64,000 bases of DNA, from the NCBI RefSeq assembly GCF_000422485.1, contig NZ_KE383849.1:45606-109605 (forward strand), given 5' to 3'. The stretch is from Paenibacillus pasadenensis DSM 19293. GTDB taxonomy: Bacteria; Bacillota; Bacilli; Paenibacillales; Paenibacillaceae. Shown in pieces: positions 1 to 8,293 of the stretch; the stretch's first letter is position 1; each line of letters begins with the position of its first letter. A program made the translations under genes and the position numbers. The notes under the pieces are model-generated. The model did not search any database, was not told the DNA's origin, and saw only the letters and a list, made by a program, of their open reading frames with translations.

Positions 1-100
1 CGGCTGGTTGCGACCAACCAAGGCACTCTCGACTCCCTCATCCGCCGGACCGATGCCGATCTAAAAAAAAGCATAGAACCGTCAGGACAGAGCTTCTGCC
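1..100. other. Left-edge non-coding stretch
   Basis: I see no gene here. On the minus strand, just after the stop of the thioredoxin-like gene, there is an eight-T run (plus-strand A run near 63-70) preceded by a weak, interrupted stem. It may be the terminator of the nos-type operon, but the stem is poor. A second short inverted repeat (TGGTTG/CAACCA) lies at about 5-19. Confidence 0.3.
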
Positions 101-811
101 TTAGCGCGCCGCGTCCAGCGCATCCAGCACCTCGTCCGCGCTGGCGAATTCGCCCTGCACGATGCGCTCGATGCGGCCGTCGGGCCCGATGATGAACGAG
201 GCCGGCAGCGCCCGTACGCGGAACGCGCCCGCCGACTCGCCGGCAGCGTCGGAAGCGAGCGGCAGCGCGATGCCGCTCGCCTCGGCGAACTCCGTCATCG
301 TAGCGCGGCTGTCGCCGACGTTGACGACAAGCACCGCGCCGCTCCCCTGCGGCCGCTCCGCCAGCTTGGCCGCAGCCAAGTCGATGCGCGGCAGCTCGCG
401 CTTGCAAGGCTCGCACCATGTCGCCCAAAAATGGACGAGCACCGGCTCCCCCCGAAAGTCGGCGAGCCGCAGCCGCGTTCCGGTCCCCGGCAGCGCCGCC
501 TCGATCGCCGGGGCCGGCTCGCCGACCGCGATCCGCCCGTCGGACGCTCGCGGAGCGCCGCCGAGCAGCAGCCAGCCGATAGCTGCGGCCGTTCCCGCCA
601 AGACGAGCAAGCTCAGCCAGGCTGCCGCCCGCCTGCGCCTTGGCCGACGGACAGAACCGTCCGCCCCTCCGTCGTCTTCACGCCCGACAATCGGGCCACC
701 GCCCTCTCCTTCGCCGCCTTCACGCCCGGCGTTCGGGCCACCGCCCTCTCCTTCGCCGCCTGCCGGCCCGGCGCCCGTGCGGTCGCGATACTCCTCCGAC
801 GAAGCGCTCAC
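101..811 (-). CDS. Membrane-anchored thioredoxin-like (TlpA/ResA-type) thiol-disulfide protein
   Basis: About 236 residues. The N-terminal 60 residues are Gly/Glu-rich and contain a duplicated stretch (GEGEGGGP twice). One membrane segment follows at about residues 62-82, then a thioredoxin fold with the active site WCEPC (Cys133, Cys136). The fold faces outside, so the expected role is reducing cysteines of exported proteins, for example copper-site cysteines. The GTG start at 811 overlaps the stop of the upstream ATPase gene by 4 bp (GTGA), which decides the start; the frame stays open far upstream but that part is antisense-like shadow. Position as last gene of a nosDLYF-type cluster suggests a role in copper-site maturation. 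This is family-level inference; no specific partner is visible. Confidence 0.85.
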   Translation of the reverse strand: MSASSEEYRDRTGAGPAGGEGEGGGPNAGREGGEGEGGGPIVGREDDGGADGSVRRPRRRRAAAWLSLLVLAGTAAAIGWLLLGGAPRASDGRIAVGEPAPAIEAALPGTGTRLRLADFRGEPVLVHFWATWCEPCKRELPRIDLAAAKLAERPQGSGAVLVVNVGDSRATMTEFAEASGIALPLASDAAGESAGAFRVRALPASFIIGPDGRIERIVQGEFASADEVLDALDAAR

Positions 812-1560
812 GTCTGCCCCCGCTCTGCCGCGCCGCCCGCCTGGCGGCTGTCGGTGAAGGCCGCGTGCAGGCCGCCGCTGCCGTATTGCCGCAGCAGCTC
901 CGCGACGGAGCCCTGGCGCACCGCCGAGCCCTCGCGCATGAACACGACCTCGTCCGCGCTCGCCTCGGCGACCGGGAGCTGATGCGTGGAGTACAGCACC
1001 GAGTGGCCTTCCGAGCGCAGCTTGCGCACAAGCTCCACGAACGAGTCCATCCAGTACGGATCGAGCCCGTTCGTCGGCTCGTCGAGCACGAGCAGCGGCG
1101 GCTTGGCCAGCATCGCCTGGGCGAACAGCAGCCGCTGCCGCATCCCTTTGGAGAAGGCCGTCACCTTGCGGTCCCGCATGTCCGCGAGGCCGACCTCCAC
1201 CAGCGCCTCTTCGGTGCGGCTTTTCGGCAGCCCGCGCAGCGACGCCCAGAACTGCAGCGTCTCCCATGCGGTCAGGCCGCGCGCGAACGTATAGTCGTCG
1301 GGCATGTAGCCGAGCTTGTCCGCATAAGCGCGCCGGTCCTGCTGCCAGCGCAATCCGTCCACCTCCACATGGCCGGACGTCGGCTGCAGCAGCCCCATGA
1401 CGAGCCGCAGCAGCGTGCTTTTGCCTGCGCCGTTGCCGCCGCACAGCGCCAGCACGCGGCCCGCTCCGAGCTCCAGCGAGATGTCCCGCACGAGCGTCTG
1501 GCTTTTGATCGTTTTGCCGACCTGCTCGACGCGCAGCAGCGGCTTCGTTGCGTCAGCCAT
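808..1560 (-). CDS. nosF: NosF-like ABC transporter ATP-binding protein
   Basis: 250 residues. It has a Walker A GGNGAGKST near residues 41-49, an ABC signature with the unusual form FSKGMRQR, and Walker B followed by DEPTNGLD. It starts with ATG at 1560 after a purine-rich site, overlaps the NosY-like permease gene by 8 bp and the thioredoxin-like gene by 4 bp. NosF-type ATPases pair with NosY permeases and NosD in copper-site assembly of nitrous-oxide reductase. The symbol rests on gene order (nosD, nosL, nosY, nosF) and on the C-terminal extension after the ATPase core, typical of this family. A generic ABC-2 exporter ATPase is the alternative. Confidence 0.85.
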   Translation of the reverse strand: MADATKPLLRVEQVGKTIKSQTLVRDISLELGAGRVLALCGGNGAGKSTLLRLVMGLLQPTSGHVEVDGLRWQQDRRAYADKLGYMPDDYTFARGLTAWETLQFWASLRGLPKSRTEEALVEVGLADMRDRKVTAFSKGMRQRLLFAQAMLAKPPLLVLDEPTNGLDPYWMDSFVELVRKLRSEGHSVLYSTHQLPVAEASADEVVFMREGSAVRQGSVAELLRQYGSGGLHAAFTDSRQAGGAAERGQT

Positions 1561-2371
1561 GACGCCGCCCCCTTTCCCAAGCCCAGACGGCGATGCCGCC
1601 GGCTCCAGCGATCCAGGCGAGGCAGATGCCCGCGAACAGCAGCGGCCCCCAGCCTCCCGCCATCACCTCGACCCAGCGGTAATAGTCCGGTCCGAGGATC
1701 GAGCCGCCGCCGAGCCGGACGACGACGAACAGCCGCACCAGCTCCGCCGGATTGAGCAGCGTCAGCGCGGTCAGCGCCGGCTTGATCCATAGATACGGCA
1801 AGTAGCCCAGCGAGGCGATAAGCAGCGTCGGCCAGCCGATGACGGTGAAGAACCAGAAGGCGACCGCATACGTCAGCGCCTGCCAGCGATTCGCCGCCAC
1901 GGTGCCGATCAGCAGCGCGACGGCCAGGTACAGCAGCACGAGCAGCAGCGAGAAGACGAGGAACAGCAGCAGCGTCCGCAGGTCGAAGCCCCCGCCCGCA
2001 AGCGCGCCCGCGACTCCGCTGGCGCCGAAGGCGAAGGCGACGATCGCGCCAAGCACGAGCGACAGGCCGGCATATTTGCCGAAGACGAAGCTGGAGGTGC
2101 GCAGCGGATAGACCGCGAGCAGCTGCCAGCTGCCCTCTTCCTTTTCCGCCGTGAGCGAAAAGCTGCCGATGAGCAGCGTCATGAGCGGCAGCAGGTACAG
2201 GATCAGGCTGAGCATCGAGCCGGTCGTGCTCGTGTAGCCGCCGCCGGGGCTTTGCGCCCCGATCAGCAGCAGCAGCAGCGAGAAGATCGTGAACAGCACG
2301 AGGAACGAATAGGACCACGGGTTGCGGAAGCCGAGCTTGATCTCCCTGCGGGCGACATGGACCGCGTTCAT
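1553..2371 (-). CDS. nosY: NosY-like ABC-2 type permease
   Basis: 272 residues with about six hydrophobic membrane segments and no large soluble domain, as expected for an ABC-2 permease. The N-terminus (MNAVHVARREIKLGFRNPW) is typical of NosY/CcmB-like permeases that begin with a short cytoplasmic amphipathic stretch. ATG at 2371 lies 3 bp after the NosL stop, and the 3' end overlaps the ATPase gene by 8 bp, so the two subunits are translationally coupled. In known systems the NosF-NosY complex works with NosD to supply sulfur or copper-site components to nitrous-oxide reductase. The assignment depends on the neighbours as much as on the protein itself. Confidence 0.83.
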   Translation of the reverse strand: MNAVHVARREIKLGFRNPWSYSFLVLFTIFSLLLLLIGAQSPGGGYTSTTGSMLSLILYLLPLMTLLIGSFSLTAEKEEGSWQLLAVYPLRTSSFVFGKYAGLSLVLGAIVAFAFGASGVAGALAGGGFDLRTLLLFLVFSLLLVLLYLAVALLIGTVAANRWQALTYAVAFWFFTVIGWPTLLIASLGYLPYLWIKPALTALTLLNPAELVRLFVVVRLGGGSILGPDYYRWVEVMAGGWGPLLFAGICLAWIAGAGGIAVWAWERGRRHG

Positions 2372-2374
2372 CGC

Positions 2375-2989
2375 CTAGTGGCCGGAGCCCGCATTGGATG
2401 CGTTCTCGCTCATGTCCATGCCGCCTTCATGACCTGCGTTCTCGCTCATGTCCATGCCGTCGCCATGGCTCTCGCCCGCGTCGCCGTCGTGGGAATGCCC
2501 TTCGCCCATCATCATGTCCTTGTTCTGCTCCCAGCTGTGGCTGGCGAGCTCGGCCGCCGTCAGCAGCTGCCCTTTGCCCTGCTCCTGGGCGAACGCCTCG
2601 GCCGATGCCTTGTCCTTAAAGCTGACGACCCCGTACGCCATCGGCGTCTTCAGATCCTTGTCATAGACGTAATACGCGTCGGCGTATGCGATCCATTCCT
2701 TGTCGTTGTAGTCGCGAACGTACTCGCCGCCGATTTTCGCCGCGGCGTTTTTCGCTTTCCAGTCGTTCATGCAGCCGATATCGTCGAACTTGAACGTTTT
2801 GCCCTCCGTCGTCGTCAGCTGCGTCGCGAAGGCGTCGTCCTTGACGGTCATGTTGCAGATCGCGCATTTGTCGACGGACTCGTCGATCGGCACCGGACCG
2901 TAGTCCTTGGAGCCGCAGGCCGCCAGCAGCAGCAGCGTCAGGAGCGCCGCCAGCGGCAGCGTCCGGCTCAGGCATCGCTTTGTTGTCAT
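2375..2989 (-). CDS. nosL: NosL-like copper-binding lipoprotein with His/Met-rich tail
   Basis: About 204 residues. A lipoprotein signal peptide ends in the lipobox LLAACG. It is followed by CAICNM, the Cys-x-x-Cys-x-Met copper-binding motif of the NosL family, and by the family core containing the GCMNDW segment. The last roughly 45 residues form a His/Met/Asp-rich tail with a 12-residue unit containing MDMSENA present twice, encoded by a 36-bp direct repeat near 2399-2470. The ATG at 2989 overlaps the NosD stop by 4 bp (ATGA). NosL delivers Cu(I) on the outer side of the membrane; the tail looks like an added metal-binding region, which is my inference. Confidence 0.9.
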   Translation of the reverse strand: MTTKRCLSRTLPLAALLTLLLLAACGSKDYGPVPIDESVDKCAICNMTVKDDAFATQLTTTEGKTFKFDDIGCMNDWKAKNAAAKIGGEYVRDYNDKEWIAYADAYYVYDKDLKTPMAYGVVSFKDKASAEAFAQEQGKGQLLTAAELASHSWEQNKDMMMGEGHSHDGDAGESHGDGMDMSENAGHEGGMDMSENASNAGSGH

Positions 2990-4338
2990 CGTTTCCTTAC
3001 CCCCAATAAAATGATGGTCGACGCCGCCAGCAGCAGCGCCGCTCCGGCCGTGGCGGTCGCCCCGCTCGCCGCAGGCTCGGCCGCGGAGTCCGCGGCGCCG
3101 GCGAGGGCCGGCTGCTCCATGAGCGGAGCGCGGTCGCGGGTCCAGTCCGCGGAATCGGCCGCCATGAGGCCCTCGAGAAACTTCATGCCCGGCGACTGAA
3201 AGAACAGCTGGAACGCCGGCGTATCCTTCGTCAGCCGCTGGAAAAACGGATTCATCGGATAGGCCAGATCGCTCTTGCCGTCCCCGTTCGGGTCCAGGCC
3301 CTGGAACGCGTCCCAGTAGTTGCCCTCGATCCGGTTGCCCGCGCTGCCGTCGGCCATCGTCTCGATGACGTTGGAGACGAAGCGGTTGCCGGCCAGCTCG
3401 TTGTCCGCCGAGTCGAGTAGCTGGATGCCGACGAAGTTGTAGGAGACGTCGTTGCCCATCCATACGTTGTTCGCGGAGCGCTCGATGTAGAGGCCGACGC
3501 GGTTGCCGACCAGCTCGTTGCCGGTCACCTGCATGTCCTCGACCTCGTAGAACAGCATGCCCTGCGAGTTGACGCTCCCCTTCTGCAGCTTGAAGGCGTT
3601 GCCCGCGATCGTCCCGCCGCGCGACACCATCGCCATGATGCCGGTCACGTTATGCGAGCCGCGATTGCCCTCCACCTCGGTGTTCCTGGTGTACATCAGA
3701 TGCACGCCATAGCGGGAAAAGTCCACGACATTGCCGCGGACGGCCGTATTGTTGCTGCCCTCCAGGTAGATGCCGTCGAACATGCTGCTGACGCGGTTGT
3801 TCTCGATCGTATTGCCATGCGACCGGTACAAGTCGATGCCGTTGCGCCGCTCCGAGGCGCGGGCGGAACGGCCGAGCAGCTCCGGCGTCGCCTCGACGGC
3901 ATTGTTCCGGATGACCGAGCCGTCGGATTCCTGCAGCTGGATGCCGATCGTCCTCGTCACGATGCGCAGCCCCTCCACGCGGACGCCGTCGCCCTCGACG
4001 AGCACGGCCGCCGCCTCGCCGCCGCTGTCCTTGACGATTGACAGGCCGGAGATGGAGGCGAAGTCCGCGCGGACGGCGACCGCAGGCTTGTCCGCCGCTC
4101 CGCTATGGAGCGTGACGCCTTCGCCCTGCACGACGAGCGGCTTGTCGACGACGAGCTCCCCGTCATAATCGCCCGCCGGCAGCACGACCGTGCTTCCATG
4201 CGGCGCCTCGTCGATCAGCTTCTGCAGCGCTCCCGCTTCGGCCTGGGCGGCCTCCGATGCCGGGATCGGCCCTGCCGCGCCTGCGCCGACCGCGAGGACG
4301 GCGGCCAGCGCCAGGCGATACGCGATTTTGCCGATCAT
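2986..4338 (-). CDS. nosD: NosD-like exported parallel beta-helix copper-processing protein
   Basis: 450 residues. It has a signal peptide at residues 1 to about 30, then a long series of beta-helix (CASH/NosD) repeats rich in N-x-[AFVR]-G-N patterns such as IRNNAVE, IENNRVS and VTGNELVG, and a C-terminal membrane segment with a basic tail (GVRKR). NosD is required for copper-site assembly of nitrous-oxide reductase and acts outside the membrane with NosF and NosY. A strong ribosome-binding site (GGAGGAG) precedes the ATG at 4338. It is the first gene of the five-gene nos-type cluster. The usual upstream nosZ is absent: the next gene upstream is a regulator. Confidence 0.92.
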   Translation of the reverse strand: MIGKIAYRLALAAVLAVGAGAAGPIPASEAAQAEAGALQKLIDEAPHGSTVVLPAGDYDGELVVDKPLVVQGEGVTLHSGAADKPAVAVRADFASISGLSIVKDSGGEAAAVLVEGDGVRVEGLRIVTRTIGIQLQESDGSVIRNNAVEATPELLGRSARASERRNGIDLYRSHGNTIENNRVSSMFDGIYLEGSNNTAVRGNVVDFSRYGVHLMYTRNTEVEGNRGSHNVTGIMAMVSRGGTIAGNAFKLQKGSVNSQGMLFYEVEDMQVTGNELVGNRVGLYIERSANNVWMGNDVSYNFVGIQLLDSADNELAGNRFVSNVIETMADGSAGNRIEGNYWDAFQGLDPNGDGKSDLAYPMNPFFQRLTKDTPAFQLFFQSPGMKFLEGLMAADSADWTRDRAPLMEQPALAGAADSAAEPAASGATATAGAALLLAASTIILLGVRKR

Positions 4339-4475
4339 CCTCTCCTCCTTTCCGTCGATGCGCGTCCTTGGCGCCTGACTCCAGCATAATCGTCCGCGGG
4401 CGGCGCGGCATGACCCGTTGGAGCTATCCCCTGTGAAGAAATCCCGAACGAAAGCCGCGGCGGCGAAGAGCGCTT

Positions 4476-5822
4476 CTAGCCGTCCATCAGCTGCATCGAC
4501 AGGATCGCCTTGGCGGCTACGCCTCCGGGATCCGACAGCTCGATCTCGAGCCTGGCGTTTTTGCGGCTCAGCTCCAGCACGGCCGGCTCCAGCACGAGCT
4601 CGGCGTCGATCGCCACCGGACGGAAGAAATACGTCGTCACGCTCTCGACCATATGGTCGCCTCGACCGCTCTCGCGGACCATGCGCCGCGCCGCCTGCAG
4701 CATGAGCGTCGAGAGCACGCCTTCGGACACAGTGCCCGGCATGCCGGACATCTGGGCGGCGGCGACGCCGGCGTAGCGGAAGCCCTTGGCGCTGCCGTCC
4801 GGCTTGAAGCCGGCCAGGATCAGCTCGTCGAACGTCTCGCCGGATTCGCCCTGGCGGCCGGTGATGCGCATCGCCTCCTGCACCTCCTGGCGCGTGATGA
4901 CGCCGAGCAGCCGCCGGTGGCGGTCGACGACCGGCAGCAGGTCGATGCCCTCGGCGGCCATCGTATGCGCGGCCGACGTCACCGTGATGTTGGGCGCGGC
5001 GGTGATCGGATGACGCGTCATGAGCCGCTCCACGGGCGCGTCCGGCTCGGAGCCGGCAGCGTCCTTGGCGGTCATCATGCCGCTCACGCGGCCGCGCTCG
5101 TCGAGCACGGGGAAGCGGAAGCTGCCGGTCAGTCCCGCCAGCCGGTGGAAGTCGGCCGCCGTATCGCCGTGCTTCAGCACGTCGGCGGGACGGGCGAAGC
5201 TCATGATGTCCTCGATGAGCACGATTTTCTGCTTGATGAGGCGGTCGTACATGGCGCGGTTGATCATCGAGGCGACCGTGAACGTATCATGCCGCGAGAC
5301 GATGATCGGCAGCCCGCGCTCGTCCGCAAGCCGCTTGGCCTCGTCGCTCGTATCGAAGCCGCCGGTGATGAGCACGCCCGCCCCTTGCTCGAGCGCGAGC
5401 CGGTGCGCCTCCTCGCGGTTGCCGACGATGAGCAGGCTGTCTTCATTAATATAGCGAAGCATCGCATCGAGCTCCATCGCGCCGATGACGAACTTGTGCA
5501 GCGTCCGCTGCAGGCCGCCGGAGCCGCCGAGCAGCTGGCCCTCGACGATGTCGGCAACGTCTCCGAACGTCAGTCCTTCGAGCGAGCCCCGCCGGGAGCG
5601 GTGCACGCGGACGGTGCCGATCCTTTTTTTGGTGGCGACGACGCCGAGCTCCTCGGCCTCCTTGATCGCCTTGTATGCCGTGCCTTCGCTGACGTCGAGC
5701 TCGCGGGCGATGCCGCGCACGGAGATGCGCGTGCCCGGCTCCAGCGCCTCGATGTGCCGGATCAGCTGCTCGTGCTTGGTCATCGTCTCGAGCGACGACG
5801 GGGGATGGTTATCGGGTGGCAT
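4476..5822 (-). CDS. ytoI: YtoI-like regulator: HTH, DRTGG, paired CBS and hotdog domains
   Basis: About 448 residues. The order is: winged-helix DNA-binding region (about 15-80, TKHEQLIRHIEALEPG onward), DRTGG domain (about 100-200, containing LLIVGNREEAHRLAL and GVLITGGFD), two CBS repeats (about 210-325) and a C-terminal 4HBT hotdog fold (about 335-448). This is the architecture of Bacillus subtilis YtoI (about 440 residues). CBS and DRTGG domains commonly sense nucleotides, so ligand-controlled transcription is likely, but the target is unknown. The start at 5822 is chosen because GGAAGGA sits 6 bp upstream; a later ATG at 5783 lacks a good site, and the frame further upstream lacks coding character. 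Confidence 0.88.
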   Translation of the reverse strand: MPPDNHPPSSLETMTKHEQLIRHIEALEPGTRISVRGIARELDVSEGTAYKAIKEAEELGVVATKKRIGTVRVHRSRRGSLEGLTFGDVADIVEGQLLGGSGGLQRTLHKFVIGAMELDAMLRYINEDSLLIVGNREEAHRLALEQGAGVLITGGFDTSDEAKRLADERGLPIIVSRHDTFTVASMINRAMYDRLIKQKIVLIEDIMSFARPADVLKHGDTAADFHRLAGLTGSFRFPVLDERGRVSGMMTAKDAAGSEPDAPVERLMTRHPITAAPNITVTSAAHTMAAEGIDLLPVVDRHRRLLGVITRQEVQEAMRITGRQGESGETFDELILAGFKPDGSAKGFRYAGVAAAQMSGMPGTVSEGVLSTLMLQAARRMVRESGRGDHMVESVTTYFFRPVAIDAELVLEPAVLELSRKNARLEIELSDPGGVAAKAILSMQLMDG

Positions 5823-5871
5823 GAGAGGTCCTTCCGCCTTTCCTTTCGCTGACGCTTCTTTTGTTCCCTTG

Positions 5872-5900
5872 ATTATAACGAATCGGGCGGGCGCTGTCTT
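5872..5900 (-). promoter_or_regulatory. Candidate sigma-A promoter for the ytoI-like gene
   Basis: On the minus strand there is a perfect -10 TATAAT (plus 5872-5877) with a 17-bp spacer to AAGACA (plus 5895-5900), which matches four of six -35 bases. It lies 50 bp before the chosen ATG. Confidence 0.6.
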
Positions 5901-5975
5901 TTGCGCTCGCCTGCCGCTGGCGATATTCGCGAAGACCCGCTTCGACATCGTACATGCAAAGGCTCTAAAAATGCT

Positions 5976-6004
5976 TTGACAAGTCAATCGATATGCACTA
6001 AGAT
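5976..6004 (+). promoter_or_regulatory. Sigma-A promoter of the amidase gene
   Basis: TTGACA (5976-5981), exactly 17 bp of spacer, then TAAGAT (5999-6004). This is a near-consensus vegetative promoter. The inverted repeat TGTAA-N7-TTACA at 6011-6027 covers the expected transcription start and could be an operator; that is inference. Confidence 0.8.
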
Positions 6005-6044
6005 CCCTCGTGTAAGCATTCATTACATAGGGGGTTGTTTTGGC

Positions 6045-8081
6045 ATGGGGAAGAAGACAAAGAACTACCGTCGATTGTTAGGTGTTCCTGCCCTCGCTTC
6101 AATGCTTCTGGGAGGCGCCCTGCCGGCTTATGCCCTGAATGACAACGGAATGTTCGAAGAAGCGGCAACAACGACAGCTGCCCTGAACAGACTGAAGGCC
6201 GTCGTCGAAGAAGCGAAGAAGCTGCAGCTGAACGATTACCCGGCCGAGTATGCGGCGCAAGTCAAGCATGCCCTCTCGAAGGTAAGCAACCTCACTCCGA
6301 ACAGCCCTGTTTTCAACATCGACCAGACCCGGCTTCAGCTGCGGGTCGCGATCGACACGCTCACGATCGACCTGCAAAAAGCAACGATCTCCGACATCCA
6401 GGCGATGGTCAAATCCGGCAAGCTCTCTTACGAAAAACTATTCCAAATGTATTTTTCTCGAATCGATCTGTACAACACCCATACCGTTCAACTCAATGCC
6501 GTATCGAGCCTGAATCCCAATGCGCTGAAGCTGGCGGCAGCCGCAGATGCGGCCGTGAAGGCCGATCCGTCCAAAGCAGCCGGCATGTTCGGCATCCCTG
6601 TACTCATAAAGGACAATATCGGAACCGATGACGCGGACGGCATGCCGACGACGGCAGGCTCGATTGCTCTCGCCAACAACTTCGTCGCCGACGACTCCTA
6701 TGTCGCGGCGCAGCTGAAGAAATCCGGCGCGATCATCCTCGGCAAGACGAACCTGTCGGAGTTCGCCAACTTCATTACCCGCGGCATGAAGAACGGCTAT
6801 TCGACGCTCAATGGACAAGTTCTCAATCCTTACTTGCCCGGAGTGCTCGATGTGTCCGGCTCTTCATCCGGCTCGGGCTCGGCCGGCGCCGCCGCGCTGT
6901 CCGCCATAACGATCGGCACGGAAACATCCGGCTCCATCCTCTCCCCGTCGATGCGGAATTCCCTGGTCGGCTTGAAGCCGACGGTAGGACTCGTCAGCCG
7001 CAGCGGCATCATCCCGCTGGCCCACAGCCAGGATACAGCCGGCCCCATGGGGCGCAATGTCGCTGATGTAGCGTCCTTGCTCACCGCAATTCAAGGCTAT
7101 GACGCAAGCGATATTCCGATCAACATGGGCGTAGACAACGAAATTGTCGTCGACGAATCGTACCTGGCTCCCCGCATGGAAGACTATACGGCCTACCTGA
7201 AAAAGGACGGGCTTAAAGGCAAAGTGCTCGGCGTATACAGCATTCCCAATCAGGAGACTCAGCCTGATCTGTACAAGGCGTTCACCGAGGTGATCAAGAC
7301 GCTGCAAGCGCAGGGAGCCTCCATCGTGTATGGCGCCAACGGCGCCGGCATGAGCAGCGAGCTGCCGGCGGCTCCGGCATCGAAGGTGCTTTACTACGAC
7401 TTCAAGCAGGATATCGAACATTACTTGAGCTCGCAGAAAAACCCGATTGTGGCGAGCGACAAGCAAACCGTCATCAAAAGCCTCCAGGATGTCATCGACT
7501 ACAACAAGAAAAACCTAAGCGTCCTGAAATACGGCCAGAGCATCCTGGAGGAGTCGGTCGCCTATGACATGACGCCTGGATCCGCCGATTATGCAAGCTA
7601 CGAAAAGGATCGGGCGGCCGATATCGCCTACTCCCGCAAAAACGGCATCAACTATTTGCTTGACAAATACAAGCTGGACGCTCTTATCGGCTTGAACGGC
7701 GCCACGACCGGCATCGCCGCCAAAGCCGGTTATCCAAGCATCACCTTGCCGGCCTCTTACCGCACGGCGGAAGGCAGCAACGGGGAGCCGGTCAACCTGC
7801 AAATTACCGGCGACGCTTTTACAGAAGAGCAGCTCATTCAGATGGGATATGCCTTCGAGCAAGCGACTCACGCGCGGATCGCGCCGGGCATGGCGGTCAA
7901 AACCCGCCTGAAGCAGCTCCTCGACGATGCGGCCGCGAACGGCGTGAGCGGCGATGCCTACGATGCCGCTGCCGCTGCCTACAGCAGCAACTTCGCCACG
8001 CAAAAAGAAGTCGATGAAGCAGGAAACGCCCTGTATCTGAAGCTTTATCAATCGTGGTGGGCAGGATTCCTGCACATCTAG
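6045..8081 (+). CDS. Secreted amidase-signature family hydrolase
   Basis: 678 residues. A signal peptide runs to about residue 30 (ALPAYA). After a helical region of about 80 residues comes the amidase-signature core. The Ser-cisSer-Lys triad is visible: Lys189 in LIKDNIGT, the cis-Ser in SGSSSGSG (about 273) and the nucleophile Ser297 in GTETSGSIL. The family hydrolyses amide bonds; the best matches by eye are Gram-positive secreted or peptide-amidase-like members, and the substrate is unknown. The extra N-terminal 100 residues and a C-terminal helical tail make it longer than the usual 450-500. It has its own promoter upstream and a strong terminator downstream, so it is monocistronic. AGGGGG lies 10-14 bp before the ATG. 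Confidence 0.9.
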   Translation: MGKKTKNYRRLLGVPALASMLLGGALPAYALNDNGMFEEAATTTAALNRLKAVVEEAKKLQLNDYPAEYAAQVKHALSKVSNLTPNSPVFNIDQTRLQLRVAIDTLTIDLQKATISDIQAMVKSGKLSYEKLFQMYFSRIDLYNTHTVQLNAVSSLNPNALKLAAAADAAVKADPSKAAGMFGIPVLIKDNIGTDDADGMPTTAGSIALANNFVADDSYVAAQLKKSGAIILGKTNLSEFANFITRGMKNGYSTLNGQVLNPYLPGVLDVSGSSSGSGSAGAAALSAITIGTETSGSILSPSMRNSLVGLKPTVGLVSRSGIIPLAHSQDTAGPMGRNVADVASLLTAIQGYDASDIPINMGVDNEIVVDESYLAPRMEDYTAYLKKDGLKGKVLGVYSIPNQETQPDLYKAFTEVIKTLQAQGASIVYGANGAGMSSELPAAPASKVLYYDFKQDIEHYLSSQKNPIVASDKQTVIKSLQDVIDYNKKNLSVLKYGQSILEESVAYDMTPGSADYASYEKDRAADIAYSRKNGINYLLDKYKLDALIGLNGATTGIAAKAGYPSITLPASYRTAEGSNGEPVNLQITGDAFTEEQLIQMGYAFEQATHARIAPGMAVKTRLKQLLDDAAANGVSGDAYDAAAAAYSSNFATQKEVDEAGNALYLKLYQSWWAGFLHI

Positions 8082-8089
8082 GTCCGTTG

Positions 8090-8126
8090 CTGCGCCAGAT
8101 CCTTGGATCGGCGCAGGTTCTTTTTT
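8090..8126 (+). terminator. Intrinsic terminator of the amidase gene
   Basis: CTGCGCC/GGCGCAG forms the lower stem, with GATCC/GGATC continuing it around a TT loop. A U-tract (TTCTTTTTT) follows. It starts 8 bp after the amidase stop. Confidence 0.88.
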
Positions 8127-8250
8127 CGGGGGCGATCTCATCATCGCGGCAGTCGCTCGTCGGCATGGAGGACGGGATGCTGGCCGTCTGCGTCATCAAG
8201 AAGCACGAGTCGGCTCGGGAGCGCGGCTGACGCGCACTTGAACGCAAAGA

Positions 8251-8282
8251 AGCGGACCGCCAGCAAAAACTGGCGGTCCGCT
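8251..8282 (-). terminator. Terminator at the end of the ten-gene importer/FtsEX-like operon
   Basis: A perfect 13-bp stem (AGCGGACCGCCAG and its complement) around a 6-base loop lies 12 bp after the last stop codon on the minus strand. The trailing U-tract is short (TTCTTTG). Confidence 0.8.
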
Positions 8283-8293
8283 TCGATTCAAAA

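Noticed and set aside
4339-4475. Fnr or Crp site upstream of nosD
   Set aside because: Only a half-site (TCACA) is present, with no second arm at proper spacing.
8127-8250. Short plus-strand frame (starts MEDGMLAVCV) after the amidase terminator
   Set aside because: It is only 20-odd codons, has no ribosome-binding site, and no family is recognisable; possibly a gene remnant.
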